Of a stretch of DNA of 64,000 nucleotides, positions 1 through 9,209 are shown one piece after another. The position numbers and the translations under genes were made by a program. The DNA is from Dryocola sp. LX212 (GTDB lineage: Bacteria > Pseudomonadota > Gammaproteobacteria > Enterobacterales > Enterobacteriaceae), in contig CP167917.1 in the NCBI GenBank assembly GCA_041504365.1, positions 3,906,001 to 3,970,000 on the forward strand. Reading direction: 5' to 3'. The notes beneath the pieces were generated by a model, which searched no databases, had not been told where the DNA came from, and was given only the letters and a program-made list of their open reading frames with translations. Numbering within the stretch: position 1 is the stretch's first letter; each line of letters begins with the position of its first letter.

Positions 1-1403
1 GTCTTTATCAGTTGATGGACGGCCTGAACGCCTTTTATCAACAATCCCTGGCGCAACACAATGCAGAACCCGCTCGTCAGTATCTGGCACAGCGTGGTTT
101 AAGCGCTGAAGTCATCAAGCACTTTGCCATCGGTTACGCGCCTCCCGGCTGGGATAACGCGCTGAAACGCTTTGGTGGCAATGCCGAGAATCGTCAGGCG
201 CTGACGGATGCTGGCATGCTGGTGACCAACGACCAGGGACGCAGTTACGACCGCTTCCGCGAACGGGTGATGTTTCCCATCCGCGACAAGCGAGGCCGGG
301 TAATAGGTTTTGGTGGCCGCGTACTCGGCGATGCCCTGCCGAAGTACCTGAACTCCCCGGAAACCGATATTTTCCATAAGGGTCGCCAGCTGTATGGCCT
401 TTATGAAGCCCAGCAGAGCCAGCCTGAACCGGCACGCCTGCTGGTGGTCGAAGGTTATATGGATGTGGTTGCCCTGGCGCAGTACGGTATTTCTTACGCC
501 GTTGCTTCACTGGGTACCTCCACCACCGCCGACCATATCCAGCTGCTGTTCCGCGCAACGGATAACGTCGTCTGCTGTTATGACGGCGATCGCGCGGGTC
601 GAGACGCCGCATGGCGCGCGCTGGAAACTGCACTACCTTATATGACGGATGGCCGTCAGCTGCGCTTTATGTTCCTGCCGGACGGTGAAGACCCGGATAC
701 GCTGGTGCGTAAAGAAGGAAAAGAAGCCTTTGAAGCGCGCATGGAGAAAGCCCTGCCGCTGTCGACGTTTCTTTTTAACAGCCTGATGCCGCAGGTTGAT
801 TTGACCTCACCGGATGGCCGGGCGCGACTGAGCACCCTGGCATTACCGCTGATTAGTCAGGTACCTGGCGAAACATTGCGCATTTATCTGCGCCAGGAGC
901 TGGGCAATAAACTCGGCATTCTGGACGACAGCCAGCTTGAAAAGCTGATGCCTAAAGCCGCCGAAAGCGGTACGCCGCGCCCGGCGCCACAGCTAAAACG
1001 CACAACCATGCGTATACTGATAGGACTTCTGGTGCAAAACCCAGAGCTGGCGCATACGGTTCCACCGTTAAACGGTCTGGAGCAGGCGAAACTACCGGGG
1101 CTGAACTTATTCAGCAGGCTGGTCGAAACCTGTCTGGCCCAACCTGGGCTGACAACAGGGCAGCTTTTAGAACTCTATCGTGGCACAGAAGATGCGGCGA
1201 CCCTTGAAAAACTGTCGGCGTGGGACGATATAGCAGATAAGGACATTGCAGAAAAAACCTTCACCGACGCGCTGGACCATATGTTTGACTCAGTGCTGGA
1301 GCTAAGGCTAACGGAATTGATTGCACGTTCCCGGACCGAGGGGCTAACCCCGGCGGAACGTGAGGAAGTCCGCGTGATCAATGAGTCACGCGCGAAAAAG
1401 TAA
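1..1403 (+). CDS. dnaG: DNA primase DnaG, 3' part (5' end outside window)
   Basis: Synthesises RNA primers at the replication fork and works with the DnaB helicase. The frame is open from nucleotide 3, so the first visible residues (LYQLMDGLN) are internal; the zinc-binding domain and start lie outside the window. The TOPRIM core is visible: VVEGYMDV holds the catalytic glutamate and YDGDRAG the metal-binding aspartates. The C-terminal half is the helicase-binding domain, ending ESRAKK. It lies 155 bp upstream of rpoD in the same direction, the conserved dnaG-rpoD arrangement. No frameshift or odd composition. Identification is very secure. Confidence 0.97.
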   Translation, partial: LYQLMDGLNAFYQQSLAQHNAEPARQYLAQRGLSAEVIKHFAIGYAPPGWDNALKRFGGNAENRQALTDAGMLVTNDQGRSYDRFRERVMFPIRDKRGRVIGFGGRVLGDALPKYLNSPETDIFHKGRQLYGLYEAQQSQPEPARLLVVEGYMDVVALAQYGISYAVASLGTSTTADHIQLLFRATDNVVCCYDGDRAGRDAAWRALETALPYMTDGRQLRFMFLPDGEDPDTLVRKEGKEAFEARMEKALPLSTFLFNSLMPQVDLTSPDGRARLSTLALPLISQVPGETLRIYLRQELGNKLGILDDSQLEKLMPKAAESGTPRPAPQLKRTTMRILIGLLVQNPELAHTVPPLNGLEQAKLPGLNLFSRLVETCLAQPGLTTGQLLELYRGTEDAATLEKLSAWDDIADKDIAEKTFTDALDHMFDSVLELRLTELIARSRTEGLTPAEREEVRVINESRAKK

Positions 1404-1449
1404 ATACTCGCGGCTTAACTGCCGAACATTGATCGGGTCAAACCCGAAC

Positions 1450-1470
1450 GCCGCAAGGATGGGCTGCGGC
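1450..1470 (+). other. Hairpin in the dnaG-rpoD intergenic region
   Basis: GCCGCA and TGCGGC pair across a 9-base loop, followed by AATAAAATAAAT rather than a T-run. It lies between dnaG and rpoD, where an RNA processing or attenuation element would fit, but the sequence does not prove either role. Confidence 0.3.
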
Positions 1471-1558
1471 AATAAAATAAATTAGCCCTCGTTACGTTAT
1501 TGTTGGCGGCAACGCCTACCGACACCTCCCCAAACGACTTAAGTGTGGATACCGTCTT

Positions 1559-3394
1559 ATGGAGCAAAACCCGCAGTCACAGCTGAAACTTCTTGTCCAA
1601 CGTGGTAAGGAGCAAGGCTATCTGACCTATGCTGAGGTCAATGACCATCTGCCGGAAGATATCGTCGACTCCGATCAGATCGAAGACATCATCCAAATGA
1701 TCAATGACATGGGCATTCAGGTGATGGAAGAAGCACCTGACGCCGATGACCTGTTGCTTGCTGAAAACTCAAACAACACAGACGAAGACGCGGAAGAAGC
1801 TGCCGCTCAGGTGCTGTCCAGCGTGGAATCAGAAATCGGGCGTACCACTGACCCGGTGCGTATGTATATGCGCGAAATGGGTACCGTTGAGCTGTTAACC
1901 CGTGAGGGTGAAATCGATATCGCTAAGCGTATCGAAGATGGCATCAACCAGGTGCAGTGCTCCGTTGCCGAGTACCCGGAAGCGATCACCTATCTGCTTG
2001 AGCAGTACGATCGTGTTGAAGCCGAGCAGGTACGCCTGACCGATCTAATCACCGGCTTCGTTGATCCAAACGCAGAAGAAGAGCTCGCCCCAACCGCCAC
2101 CCACATTGGTTCTGAGCTGACCAGCGAAGAAAACAGTGATGATGACGAAGAAGACGATGACGACGACGCGGATGATGACAACAGCATCGATCCAGAATTA
2201 GCACGTGAAAAATTCGGCGATTTGCGTACGCAATATGAAAAAACTCGCGACACGATCAAAGCGAAAGGCCGTGCTCACGCCGACTCCGCTGCTGAGATCC
2301 TGCAGCTGTCCGAAGTCTTCAAACAGTTCCGCCTGGTGCCGAAGCAGTTCGACTACCTGGTAAACAGCATGCGCGTCATGATGGACCGCGTTCGTACGCA
2401 AGAACGTTTGATCATGAAGCTGTGCGTTGAACAATGCAAAATGCCGAAGAAAAACTTCATCACGCTGTTCACCGGCAACGAAACCAGCGAAACCTGGTTC
2501 AATGCAGCGATCGCAATGAATAAGCCGTGGTCTGAAAAACTGCGTGACGTGTCTGACGACGTGCACCGCAGCCTGCAGAAGCTGCAGCAGATTGAAGAAG
2601 AGACCGGCCTGACCATCGAACAGGTTAAAGATATCAACCGTCGTATGTCCATCGGCGAAGCGAAAGCCCGCCGTGCGAAGAAAGAGATGGTTGAAGCAAA
2701 CTTACGTCTGGTTATTTCTATCGCCAAGAAATACACCAACCGTGGCCTGCAGTTCCTTGATCTGATTCAGGAAGGCAACATCGGCCTGATGAAAGCCGTT
2801 GATAAGTTTGAATATCGCCGGGGCTATAAGTTCTCAACTTATGCGACCTGGTGGATCCGTCAGGCTATCACCCGCTCCATCGCCGACCAGGCGCGTACCA
2901 TCCGTATTCCGGTGCATATGATTGAGACCATCAACAAGCTCAACCGTATCTCGCGCCAGATGCTGCAGGAGATGGGTCGTGAGCCAACGCCGGAAGAGCT
3001 GGCTGAACGTATGCTGATGCCGGAAGACAAAATCCGCAAGGTGCTGAAAATTGCCAAAGAGCCTATCTCCATGGAAACGCCAATCGGCGACGATGAAGAT
3101 TCGCATCTGGGTGATTTCATCGAGGATACCACCCTCGAGCTGCCGCTGGATTCCGCAACCTCAGAAAGCCTGCGCTCTGCCACCCATGACGTTCTGGCTG
3201 GCCTGACCGCGCGTGAAGCGAAGGTTCTGCGTATGCGCTTCGGTATCGACATGAATACCGACCACACGCTGGAAGAAGTGGGTAAACAGTTCGACGTGAC
3301 CCGCGAACGTATCCGTCAGATCGAAGCGAAGGCCCTGCGCAAACTGCGCCACCCTAGCCGCTCTGAAGTGCTGCGTAGCTTCCTGGACGATTAA
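1559..3394 (+). CDS. rpoD: RNA polymerase primary sigma factor sigma-70
   Basis: Housekeeping sigma factor that directs core RNA polymerase to -10/-35 promoters. It has 611 residues, close to the E. coli length of 613. In order: region 1.1; region 1.2 around [11 protein letters not shown]; an acidic run within the non-conserved region (about residues 190-215); region 2 with [11 protein letters not shown] and [10 protein letters not shown] (-10 recognition and melting); region 3; and region 4 with the helix-turn-helix [14 protein letters not shown] that reads the -35 element. ATG at 1559 gives the canonical [10 protein letters not shown] start. It ends in LRSFLDD and is followed by a strong terminator. 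Confidence 0.98.
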   Translation: MEQNPQSQLKLLVQRGKEQGYLTYAEVNDHLPEDIVDSDQIEDIIQMINDMGIQVMEEAPDADDLLLAENSNNTDEDAEEAAAQVLSSVESEIGRTTDPVRMYMREMGTVELLTREGEIDIAKRIEDGINQVQCSVAEYPEAITYLLEQYDRVEAEQVRLTDLITGFVDPNAEEELAPTATHIGSELTSEENSDDDEEDDDDDADDDNSIDPELAREKFGDLRTQYEKTRDTIKAKGRAHADSAAEILQLSEVFKQFRLVPKQFDYLVNSMRVMMDRVRTQERLIMKLCVEQCKMPKKNFITLFTGNETSETWFNAAIAMNKPWSEKLRDVSDDVHRSLQKLQQIEEETGLTIEQVKDINRRMSIGEAKARRAKKEMVEANLRLVISIAKKYTNRGLQFLDLIQEGNIGLMKAVDKFEYRRGYKFSTYATWWIRQAITRSIADQARTIRIPVHMIETINKLNRISRQMLQEMGREPTPEELAERMLMPEDKIRKVLKIAKEPISMETPIGDDEDSHLGDFIEDTTLELPLDSATSESLRSATHDVLAGLTAREAKVLRMRFGIDMNTDHTLEEVGKQFDVTRERIRQIEAKALRKLRHPSRSEVLRSFLDD

Positions 3395-3409
3395 TCTCTT
3401 CGTTCTCTT

Positions 3410-3436
3410 AAAAGCCCTCCCTGTGAGGGCTTTTTT
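3410..3436 (+). terminator. Rho-independent terminator of rpoD
   Basis: Stem AAGCCCTC / GAGGGCTT with a short loop, followed by a run of six T, 16 bases after the rpoD stop. Preceding A residues make it potentially bidirectional, so it could also serve mug, which converges from the right. Confidence 0.9.
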
Positions 3437-3454
3437 ATGCATGTAAGATGGCCC

Positions 3455-3961
3455 CTACCTGCCCCGCGACATCAACGACTGTTCCAGCTCGCTGTACGAT
3501 TCCACAAGCTTATCCAGCGTCGCCCGGTTCAGCCCACTAGGATTCGGCAATATCCATACCTCGGTATCGCCAATGGTAATTTCCTGCCTGCCCCACTTTG
3601 CGCCGCGCTGGCTGAACGCCTGCTCGAACGCCCGCTTGCCCAGCACGGCAAGCGTCATAGGCTGGTAATCCAGCATCTTAGTCATCAGCTCACGTCCGCC
3701 TGCACGCAGCTCGTGCAGCCCAACCTCACTCGCCTGAACCGTAGGTCGCTCCACAAGCTTAGTAATGCCACAGCGCGTATCCAGTAAATGAAGCTCCTCT
3801 TCCGGTTTCAACTGCCTGTCGGTAAAACCTGCAAGGTGTATCACCTTCCAGAAACGATTCCCCGGATGTGCAAAGTGAAATCCAGTGTGCGCAGAAGTCT
3901 TGCCTGGATTGATGCCGCAGAACACCACCCGCAGCCCTGGTTGGAGAATGTCATTAGTCAT
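3455..3961 (-). CDS. mug: G/U mismatch-specific DNA glycosylase Mug
   Basis: Removes uracil or ethenocytosine opposite guanine, starting base-excision repair. It carries the Mug/TDG motifs: GINPG near residue 20 (the active-site loop with the catalytic Asn) and LPNPSGLNR near residue 140 (the wedge inserted into DNA). From ATG at 3961 it is 168 residues, the E. coli length; AGGA lies 6 bases upstream. A GTG one codon further upstream is possible but is closer to the Shine-Dalgarno sequence. It is convergent with rpoD, as in E. coli. Confidence 0.95.
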   Translation of the reverse strand: MTNDILQPGLRVVFCGINPGKTSAHTGFHFAHPGNRFWKVIHLAGFTDRQLKPEEELHLLDTRCGITKLVERPTVQASEVGLHELRAGGRELMTKMLDYQPMTLAVLGKRAFEQAFSQRGAKWGRQEITIGDTEVWILPNPSGLNRATLDKLVESYSELEQSLMSRGR

Positions 3962-4047
3962 CACGTATCCTTTGGTTATAAATGTGGAACAAGTATAAGG
4001 GATTGATTAGACATTGTTTATAAAATCAGCACACGTTACGCAATGAC

Positions 4048-4076
4048 TGGATTGCCGCCCGCAGTTCCATTATAAT
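4048..4076 (+). promoter_or_regulatory. Probable ileX promoter
   Basis: A perfect TATAAT (4071-4076) lies 10 bases upstream of the mature tRNA 5' end. A weak -35-like TGGATT (4048-4053) sits at 17-bp spacing. The position is right for transcription starting just before the tRNA. Confidence 0.6.
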
Positions 4077-4086
4077 CCAGCGCCAC

Positions 4087-4162
4087 GGCCCCTTAGCTCA
4101 GTGGTTAGAGCAGGCGACTCATAATCGCTTGGTCGCTGGTTCAAGTCCAGCAGGGGCCACCA
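4087..4162 (+). tRNA. ileX: tRNA-Ile2 (CAU anticodon, lysidine-modified)
   Basis: A 76-nt cloverleaf. The acceptor stem GGCCCCT pairs with AGGGGCC, followed by A and an encoded CCA. The T arm is GGTTCAAGTCC. The anticodon loop CTCATAA gives CAU. Genomic CAU could mean Met, but this matches my recollection of E. coli ileX, whose wobble C becomes lysidine (TilS) to read AUA. It follows mug as in E. coli. The 3' half is the core of the prophage attachment site; integration leaves the gene complete at attL. Confidence 0.96.
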
Positions 4163-4165
4163 AAT
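4118..4165 (+). repeat. attL: 48-bp core duplicated at attR
   Basis: The segment from the anticodon loop of ileX through CCA plus AAAT recurs exactly at 37908-37955. Flanking bases differ (A before and T after here; T before and A after at attR). The two copies bound the P2-like prophage and define the site-specific recombination core. Confidence 0.95.
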
Positions 4166-4190
4166 TTTAGCTTTAAAATCATATGATTAA

Positions 4191-4217
4191 GCCACTTCTA
4201 ACGAAGTGGCTTTTTTG
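4191..4217 (+). terminator. Terminator downstream of ileX / attL
   Basis: Perfect 8-bp stem GCCACTTC / GAAGTGGC with a 4-base loop, then six T. It lies 28 bases after the tRNA, inside the prophage, so the phage supplies a terminator for ileX. Confidence 0.85.
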
Positions 4218-4231
4218 TTTCTGGTGCACGG

Positions 4232-4249
4232 TGTCGCAAAAGTGTCGCA
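4232..4249 (+). promoter_or_regulatory. Putative integrase arm-type site (left arm)
   Basis: TGTCGCAAAAGTGTCGCA occurs exactly here and again at 37795-37812, near the two prophage ends. In the excised circle the copies would flank the 48-bp core, 67 and 96 bp away, as integrase arm sites do. Each copy holds two TGTCGCA half-repeats. An inverted partial copy (TGTCGCAAAA on the minus strand, 4257-4266) lies beside this one. Confidence 0.65.
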
Positions 4250-4303
4250 GCATTTTTTTTGCGACAATGCGTAGATCGGTTCCACGCTGTTTTTTTCAAG
4301 AAT

Positions 4304-4326
4304 AAAAAAACCCGCTCGAAGCGGGC
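4304..4326 (-). terminator. Terminator of the ogr transcript
   Basis: On the minus strand, stem CCCGC / GCGGG with a TTCGA loop is followed by seven T. It ends the left-end late region just after the ogr stop. Confidence 0.88.
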
Positions 4327-4331
4327 AATTT

Positions 4332-4550
4332 CTATAACCATATGGTTTGTTGTCCACCTCTAATCGGGTGAGGTGGTGCGGGAATGATCTTACCTGGAGT
4401 AACGATAAAGCGCTCAACGGACTCCATTGTCACAAAGGTACAGCTGCAATTTATATTTGTGCATTGGTGGTAACGCTCTTTGGTGTTTTCACTAAGATAG
4501 CGACTTGTGCGGGCATGCGCCGCATGCTGGCATTTAGGACAATGGAACAT
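4332..4550 (-). CDS. ogr: Late transcription activator Ogr
   Basis: Zinc-finger activator of P2-family late promoters that contacts the RNA polymerase alpha subunit. It is 72 residues, the P2 Ogr length, starting MFHCPKCQHA. It has the family C-x2-C (C4, C7) and C-x4-C (C30, C35) ligands and the RYHQC segment. An upstream in-frame ATG would add 15 residues not found in the family, so ATG at 4550 is chosen. It sits after gene D at the attachment-site end, as in P2. Its likely targets are the late leaders at about 11020, 16325 and 22085. Confidence 0.93.
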   Translation of the reverse strand: MFHCPKCQHAAHARTSRYLSENTKERYHQCTNINCSCTFVTMESVERFIVTPGKIIPAPPHPIRGGQQTIWL

Positions 4551-4622
4551 GGCTCGCCTCGTTATTCTCATTAAGTGAGTAAATGATACTATCAACTTCG
4601 CTTTTAGAGAATTATTTTATAG

Positions 4623-5783
4623 CTATTCGCCTTTTGCGTCATAGTTAACATCTATTAGTCTTACCTCAAGTTCTAGCGAAGTCGTATAGCCGCTGTTACT
4701 GAGCGAGTGGGTCACCTTAGTAATTATCCACGGCTGCTCGTCTATGACGCGCTTAAAGCCCGATACGGTGACAGGCGTTTCCGGGTAGAGATCCGCGCGG
4801 CCCATTGCCAGACTGATGGAAAACTCCGCGACCCCGCGCTGCAGCTTGTCCCATTTGGCCTGGGCGGCGCGCATCGCCTGCGCCCTGCTGGCGTAGATGG
4901 TCGTCAGTGCAAAAACGTTATCCTCCTCGCCGACCATATACTCGCCTTCGCGGGCCTCTTTTTCCTTCGGTGCGGCTTTGGCTTTCACCGGCTTCGCCTT
5001 CGGGTGCTGGAGCGCGCGCAGGTGCTGCGGCTTCGCCCTGCGTTTGAGCTTAACCTGTTGCTTTTGCTCTTTCGGCTCGCGGGTATGCAGCCACTTTGCG
5101 GTCACGCCGGTGTAAGCGCCCCGGTCGGCAATCGCAAACTGGTGCCGGTCGCCGTCGCGGCGTTCGAGCGTCAGCTGCGGAATGGGCCTGCCGCTGGCCG
5201 TCACACCGGCACCGGCTTTCAGAAACAGCAGCTTACCGGCCTTGACCGACACCTCCGCCCCGTTGCGCTCGGCCAGGCGGGTGAGAAACTTCGCGTCAGA
5301 CTCCTGCGACTGGTCGATATGCGGGATGGCAATTCCGGCAAACTGCGGTGCCACGCTTGCCGCCAGTTTGTTACGGCTGGCGATGGTGCTGAGCACCTCA
5401 CCGAGGGTGGTGTCGTGATAGGACGCCTCCCGCCTGGAATTAAGCGTACCGCGAAAATCAGCACTTCGCGCCCGGATGGTCAGCGTATCCGGCGCGCCCC
5501 GGTGCTCGATTTCATCCACGGTAAACAGTCCTTTTCCCAGCAGCGCCGCCCCCTGCCAGCCGAGGAACAGCGACAGCACCGCGCCGCGCGTCGGCAGTTC
5601 GACTTTTCCGTCGCTGTCGTCGAGCTCGATGTCGAGCTGGTCGGCCTCAAATCCCCGGTTATCGGTCATGCTCAGGCTAATCAGCCGGTCGCTGATGTTT
5701 GCAGTAATATCCTGATTATTCAGCGTCAGCATAAACGCCGGGGCCATGCTCGCCCCCGCATCCTGCGCCAGTCCCGTCAGCAT
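4623..5783 (-). CDS. D: Late control protein / tail hub gpD
   Basis: P2 gpD-family baseplate hub (gp27-like), placed between the spike and the tail tube. It is 386 residues. The N-terminal part (PAFMLTLNNQDITANISDRLISLSMTDNRG) and the C-terminal TKVTHSLSNSGYTTSLELEV are family-typical. A Lys/Ala-rich linker lies at about residues 235-275. Its ATG overlaps the gpU stop by one base (TAATG), indicating coupled translation in the FI-FII-E-T-U-D operon. Confidence 0.93.
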   Translation of the reverse strand: MLTGLAQDAGASMAPAFMLTLNNQDITANISDRLISLSMTDNRGFEADQLDIELDDSDGKVELPTRGAVLSLFLGWQGAALLGKGLFTVDEIEHRGAPDTLTIRARSADFRGTLNSRREASYHDTTLGEVLSTIASRNKLAASVAPQFAGIAIPHIDQSQESDAKFLTRLAERNGAEVSVKAGKLLFLKAGAGVTASGRPIPQLTLERRDGDRHQFAIADRGAYTGVTAKWLHTREPKEQKQQVKLKRRAKPQHLRALQHPKAKPVKAKAAPKEKEAREGEYMVGEEDNVFALTTIYASRAQAMRAAQAKWDKLQRGVAEFSISLAMGRADLYPETPVTVSGFKRVIDEQPWIITKVTHSLSNSGYTTSLELEVRLIDVNYDAKGE

Positions 5784-6232
5784 TAAAATAACCCTCCCGC
5801 ATTTCCGGCCAGGCTTTCGGCCTGCTTCTGGATATCGCCGAACATGGCCGCCAGCGACTCATCCACGCGGGTAAGGCTGAGGGTAAAGTCGATTTTGCGC
5901 GCCGAGCCGTCGGCAAAAAACTCGCTGTAGGTTTCACTCACGGAATTAATCACAAACATGCCGTAAATTGTCCCGCTGCCGTCGAGCAGGGGCCAGGCGC
6001 GCCCCTCTTCGGCCATCAGATTTAAGGCGAGCAGTGACATTCTGCCGCCGGTGATTTCCGGCATCAGGCTGCCGCTGATAACGATTTTTTCCTCGTTCAC
6101 GCCGAGAAACTGCATCGCCGGGCGCTGGCCGACGCGGCTGTTTGACGGCCAGCGGTAATCGACGTCCCGCTGCAGGGTCTGGTAAGGCAGCGTCTGCAGC
6201 TGAAAAACAAACATGCCGAGGACAAGCATCAT
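5783..6232 (-). CDS. U: Tail terminator/assembly protein gpU
   Basis: P2 gpU family, 149 residues. The N terminus (MLVLGMFVFQLQTLPYQ) and the ANSRVGQRPA-like segment (here PSNSRVGQRPAMQFLG) match the family. It lies between T and D. The start may be either of two adjacent ATG codons; GGAGA lies about 8 bases upstream. Confidence 0.92.
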   Translation of the reverse strand: MMLVLGMFVFQLQTLPYQTLQRDVDYRWPSNSRVGQRPAMQFLGVNEEKIVISGSLMPEITGGRMSLLALNLMAEEGRAWPLLDGSGTIYGMFVINSVSETYSEFFADGSARKIDFTLSLTRVDESLAAMFGDIQKQAESLAGNAGGLF

Positions 6233-6244
6233 GGTAATTTCTCC

Positions 6245-8695
6245 TTAGTCGTGCAGCATGCTGGCGCGCTGCTTCGCCCGCTTCTCACGCTCGTATTTTT
6301 CGAGCCCGTCGCGCAGCTGGCGTTCAAGCTCGCCGCCGTTGTGCACGCCGCCGCCGAGATTAATGTGATACTCGTTGCGGCTCTGGTCGGTGTAGCTTTT
6401 ACCCGCGGCTGCCGTCACCGGCTGATAACTGCCAAAACCGCCGGTCAGCACCCCACCTGTTGGGGAATAGCCACCACCGGCACCGTTCGCATACGCATTG
6501 ACCTTTTGCGCCTTTTCACCGAGTTGCCCGGATTGCTGGTTGATAATGCCGAGCTTGTCGAGCACCCACTCGATGCCGTCACGCAGCGCGGTGAAAGGCG
6601 TCATGGCAAGCCGGAAAGCGCCCGCCAGCGCCTGACCAAACGCCACGCCGGAATCCCTGCAGCTGTCGAGCGTCTCCTTGCTGGCCTTCACCGGGGCAAT
6701 CAGCTCTTTGAACCACTGCCACACGGCCTGCACTTTCTGGCCGATAGCCTCAAACACCGGGCCGAGCGGGGCGAACATATCCGCGACCGGCGCAAAGGCG
6801 GTTTTCATCCCCTCGATGACGCCCGAGAAGAATGCGCCCAGCGGCTCCCAGTAATGACGGATAAGCAGCGCGCCGCCGACGATAGCCGCGCCCACGGCCA
6901 CTACCGGCAAGGTGAGCGCGCCGAGTACCGTCATGATGGCACCGCCCGCCACAGTGAATGCCGTCCCGAGAAGACCGGCGGCGGCGATAATCGCATTTAT
7001 CCCGGCAATTACCGGCCACGCCACCAGGCCAATTGCGCCAACCATGCCGACCACCGCCAGCGCCACGCCGCCCACCTTGAGCAGCGTCTGCGCCAGCCCT
7101 TTGTTCTGTACGATCCAGTGGTCGAGCTTAAGCACGTATTTCGTGACCGTCTGCGTCAGCCTGCGCAGGGAGGATTCCTGCTGGTCAAACAGGTCGGTGC
7201 CGACCGCCTCATACGCCGACTGAAATTCTTTAAAGTCGCCGCCGAGGTTGTCCTGCATGACTTTGACCAGCTCTTCCGTTTTACCGTCCGAGGTTTTAAA
7301 CATGGCCGTCAGCTTGTCGAGCTTGCCGCTGGCCGCATCGGTCATCAGCACCGCCGCCGCCGAGCTGGCTTCCTCGCCAAAGATGGCTTTCATGTACTCC
7401 GCACGCTGCGCCGTGCCGAGTTTGTTTTTCTCAAAGCTCGCCTGCATTTCCTTCAGGATGGTGAACAGCGGGCGCATGTTGCCGCGTCGGTCAGCGTTTT
7501 TAACGCCCAGTTCGCTGAGCGCCTCATTCGCCTTGCCGACCGGTGCCTGCAACCGGCTGATAACCGCACGGCTGCCCGTCCCGGCCATCGAGCCGGTGAT
7601 TTTGGCATCGTGCAGCGCACCCGCCATGGCGGCGGTTTCCTCAATCCCGATCCCGGCGTTCTTCGCCACCGGCGCAACGTAGGTCAGCGCGTCGCTCAGG
7701 CCGTTAAAGTCGGCGGCGGTCTTGTTCATCGTGGTCGACAGCACGTCGCCGATGTGCGCGACCCTGTCGTTCGATAACTGGAAGGCCGAGCGCATACCCA
7801 TCAGCAGGGCGGCGTTCTCTTCCATGGTGCGTTGGTTGGCGAGCGCCATATTCAGCGTGACCGGCGTGGCGGCCTGAATTGCAGCAGAATCTCCACCGGC
7901 CTTGGCGATAATAATCTGCGCCCCGGCGGCGTCGTCTGCGGAGGCGGCGGTGTTGTCACCGAGCTGGCGGGCCTGTTTGCGCAGCAGCTGCATTTCGGGC
8001 GAGGTTTTTTCCACGCCGAGCACGGCCTGCAGCTCGGAATTTTTCTGCGCAAAGTCATAGCCCGGTTTAAGAATACCGACGCCCGCCGCCACGCCTGCGG
8101 TTGCCATACCTGTTCCGGCCGCACCGACCGCGCCCGCCGTCCCGGCCATCTCTTTTCCGGCCCGGTAGCGGTTTTTGACCGCGTTGAGCTTTGCCTGCTT
8201 CGCGCTGACCTGCTCAAGGGCGAGCTTCTGCCGGTTGAGCTGGCGGGTGGTCTCGCTGATGCGGCCCTTAAGGCTCTGCTCATCGCGGGTGAGGTTGCGG
8301 GTGTTAATGCCCGCCTTGCCGAGCTCAGCCTGCTGGCGTTTTACGGATTGAGTAAGGCTGTCATATTTCGACTGCAGCCCGTCGGCGGCGGCCTTTGCCG
8401 CTTTCAGCGCCTGCGACTGCTCGCGGGTCGGTCGCTCGGTGTTTTTAAACTGCGCGGCGAGCTGTTCGGCCTCCCGCTTCGCTTTTTCCAGCGCGTGACC
8501 GGTGACGGCCAGCTGCCCGCTGGTTTTGCGAAAGCCATCGATGCGCGACGCCTGGCCGTTCAAATCCCGCAGGGCTTTTTGCGTGGTGCTGATATCACCG
8601 GCAAGCGATTTGCTCGCCGTCTGGATGTGCTTAAACGGGCGCGTCGCCTGGTCAACGGCCTTAAGCAGCACCTCAATTCTGACGTTATTACTCAT
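6245..8695 (-). CDS. T: Tail tape-measure protein gpT
   Basis: Sets tail length and passes through the tube at injection. It has 816 residues, in the P2 gpT range. The first 180 residues are coiled-coil-like (repeated Q, K, L, A). The middle has a long hydrophobic stretch (about residues 540-610, rich in V, G, A, I) with membrane-segment character, and the end is basic. Its ATG (8695) overlaps the end of the E' frame, as in P2, so T translation is probably coupled to the E+E' frameshift product. Confidence 0.94.
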   Translation of the reverse strand: MSNNVRIEVLLKAVDQATRPFKHIQTASKSLAGDISTTQKALRDLNGQASRIDGFRKTSGQLAVTGHALEKAKREAEQLAAQFKNTERPTREQSQALKAAKAAADGLQSKYDSLTQSVKRQQAELGKAGINTRNLTRDEQSLKGRISETTRQLNRQKLALEQVSAKQAKLNAVKNRYRAGKEMAGTAGAVGAAGTGMATAGVAAGVGILKPGYDFAQKNSELQAVLGVEKTSPEMQLLRKQARQLGDNTAASADDAAGAQIIIAKAGGDSAAIQAATPVTLNMALANQRTMEENAALLMGMRSAFQLSNDRVAHIGDVLSTTMNKTAADFNGLSDALTYVAPVAKNAGIGIEETAAMAGALHDAKITGSMAGTGSRAVISRLQAPVGKANEALSELGVKNADRRGNMRPLFTILKEMQASFEKNKLGTAQRAEYMKAIFGEEASSAAAVLMTDAASGKLDKLTAMFKTSDGKTEELVKVMQDNLGGDFKEFQSAYEAVGTDLFDQQESSLRRLTQTVTKYVLKLDHWIVQNKGLAQTLLKVGGVALAVVGMVGAIGLVAWPVIAGINAIIAAAGLLGTAFTVAGGAIMTVLGALTLPVVAVGAAIVGGALLIRHYWEPLGAFFSGVIEGMKTAFAPVADMFAPLGPVFEAIGQKVQAVWQWFKELIAPVKASKETLDSCRDSGVAFGQALAGAFRLAMTPFTALRDGIEWVLDKLGIINQQSGQLGEKAQKVNAYANGAGGGYSPTGGVLTGGFGSYQPVTAAAGKSYTDQSRNEYHINLGGGVHNGGELERQLRDGLEKYEREKRAKQRASMLHD

Positions 8696-9148
8696 AAGCG
8701 TTCCCGCTGCGTTTAAGCGCCAGTTCGCGCCATGTAAGAAGGTCGGAGAGGCTCAGGGCATACAGCTCTGACGGCGGCCAGTGGAATATCACCGCGATAT
8801 CCGCCATCAGGTCATCGACCGACAAATCCGGCGGAAAGGTTACGCCGCCGAAGCCGGAGCCAAAAAACCGATCACCTTAGCGGCAAGCGTCATCATGTCC
8901 GGCAGCTCCATGCTGTTAAGCTCCGACTCAATCAGCGCCGGATAGGTCATGCGTGGGAGAACTTTAATCAGCGCGTTGACGTCCGAGCTGGCAACGTCGG
9001 CCAGGCTGACGCCGCGCAGGGTGCCTGCGGTTGGCTTAATCAGGGTAATGCTTTTAATCACCTCGTCACCGCGTTTAATCGGGTTGACCAGGGTGACGAC
9101 ATTCGGGTTTTCTGCGGTTTTGGTGGTTTTGCTTTTAACGCTGCTCAT
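8688..9148 (-). CDS. E': gpE+E' tail chaperone made by -1 frameshifting
   Basis: Reading gene E on the minus strand, the heptamer T TTT TTG (8861-8867) sits just before the E stop. A -1 slip there opens a frame reading GSGFGGVTFPPDLSVDDLM and ending at 8688, about 58 residues past the slip. P2-type tails use the same slip to make the tape-measure chaperone gpE+E', analogous to lambda G/GT. The E' frame has no start of its own and overlaps the start of T. The heptamer, position and product length all fit. Confidence 0.88.
8840..9148 (-). CDS. E: Tail protein gpE (zero-frame product)
   Basis: P2 gpE family, 102 residues, ending IGFLAPASAA. The body VVTLVNPIKRGDEVIKSITL matches the phage tail E family. 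It is the unshifted product of the E/E' pair and helps assemble the tail around gpT. It lies between FII and T in the FI operon. Confidence 0.9.
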   Translation of the reverse strand: MSSVKSKTTKTAENPNVVTLVNPIKRGDEVIKSITLIKPTAGTLRGVSLADVASSDVNALIKVLPRMTYPALIESELNSMELPDMMTLAAKVIGFLAPASAA

Positions 9149-9209
9149 GGTGTTAACTCCGTGGGTTTATTCAGGGGAAAACCGGCCAGCGGCCTGACCG
9201 ATCAGAAAG

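Noticed and set aside
2090-2215. Acidic low-complexity stretch in rpoD as possible sequence error
   Set aside because: The sigma-70 non-conserved region is normally acidic and the reading frame is continuous.
4707-5786. 359-codon plus-strand ORF opposite gene D
   Set aside because: Arginine-rich composition, no ribosome site, and full overlap with a well-supported D gene.
7852-8716. Long antisense ORFs opposite T and other late genes (for example 6251-7777 plus strand)
   Set aside because: High-GC codon structure of the sense genes creates open antisense frames; they lack ribosome sites and family motifs.
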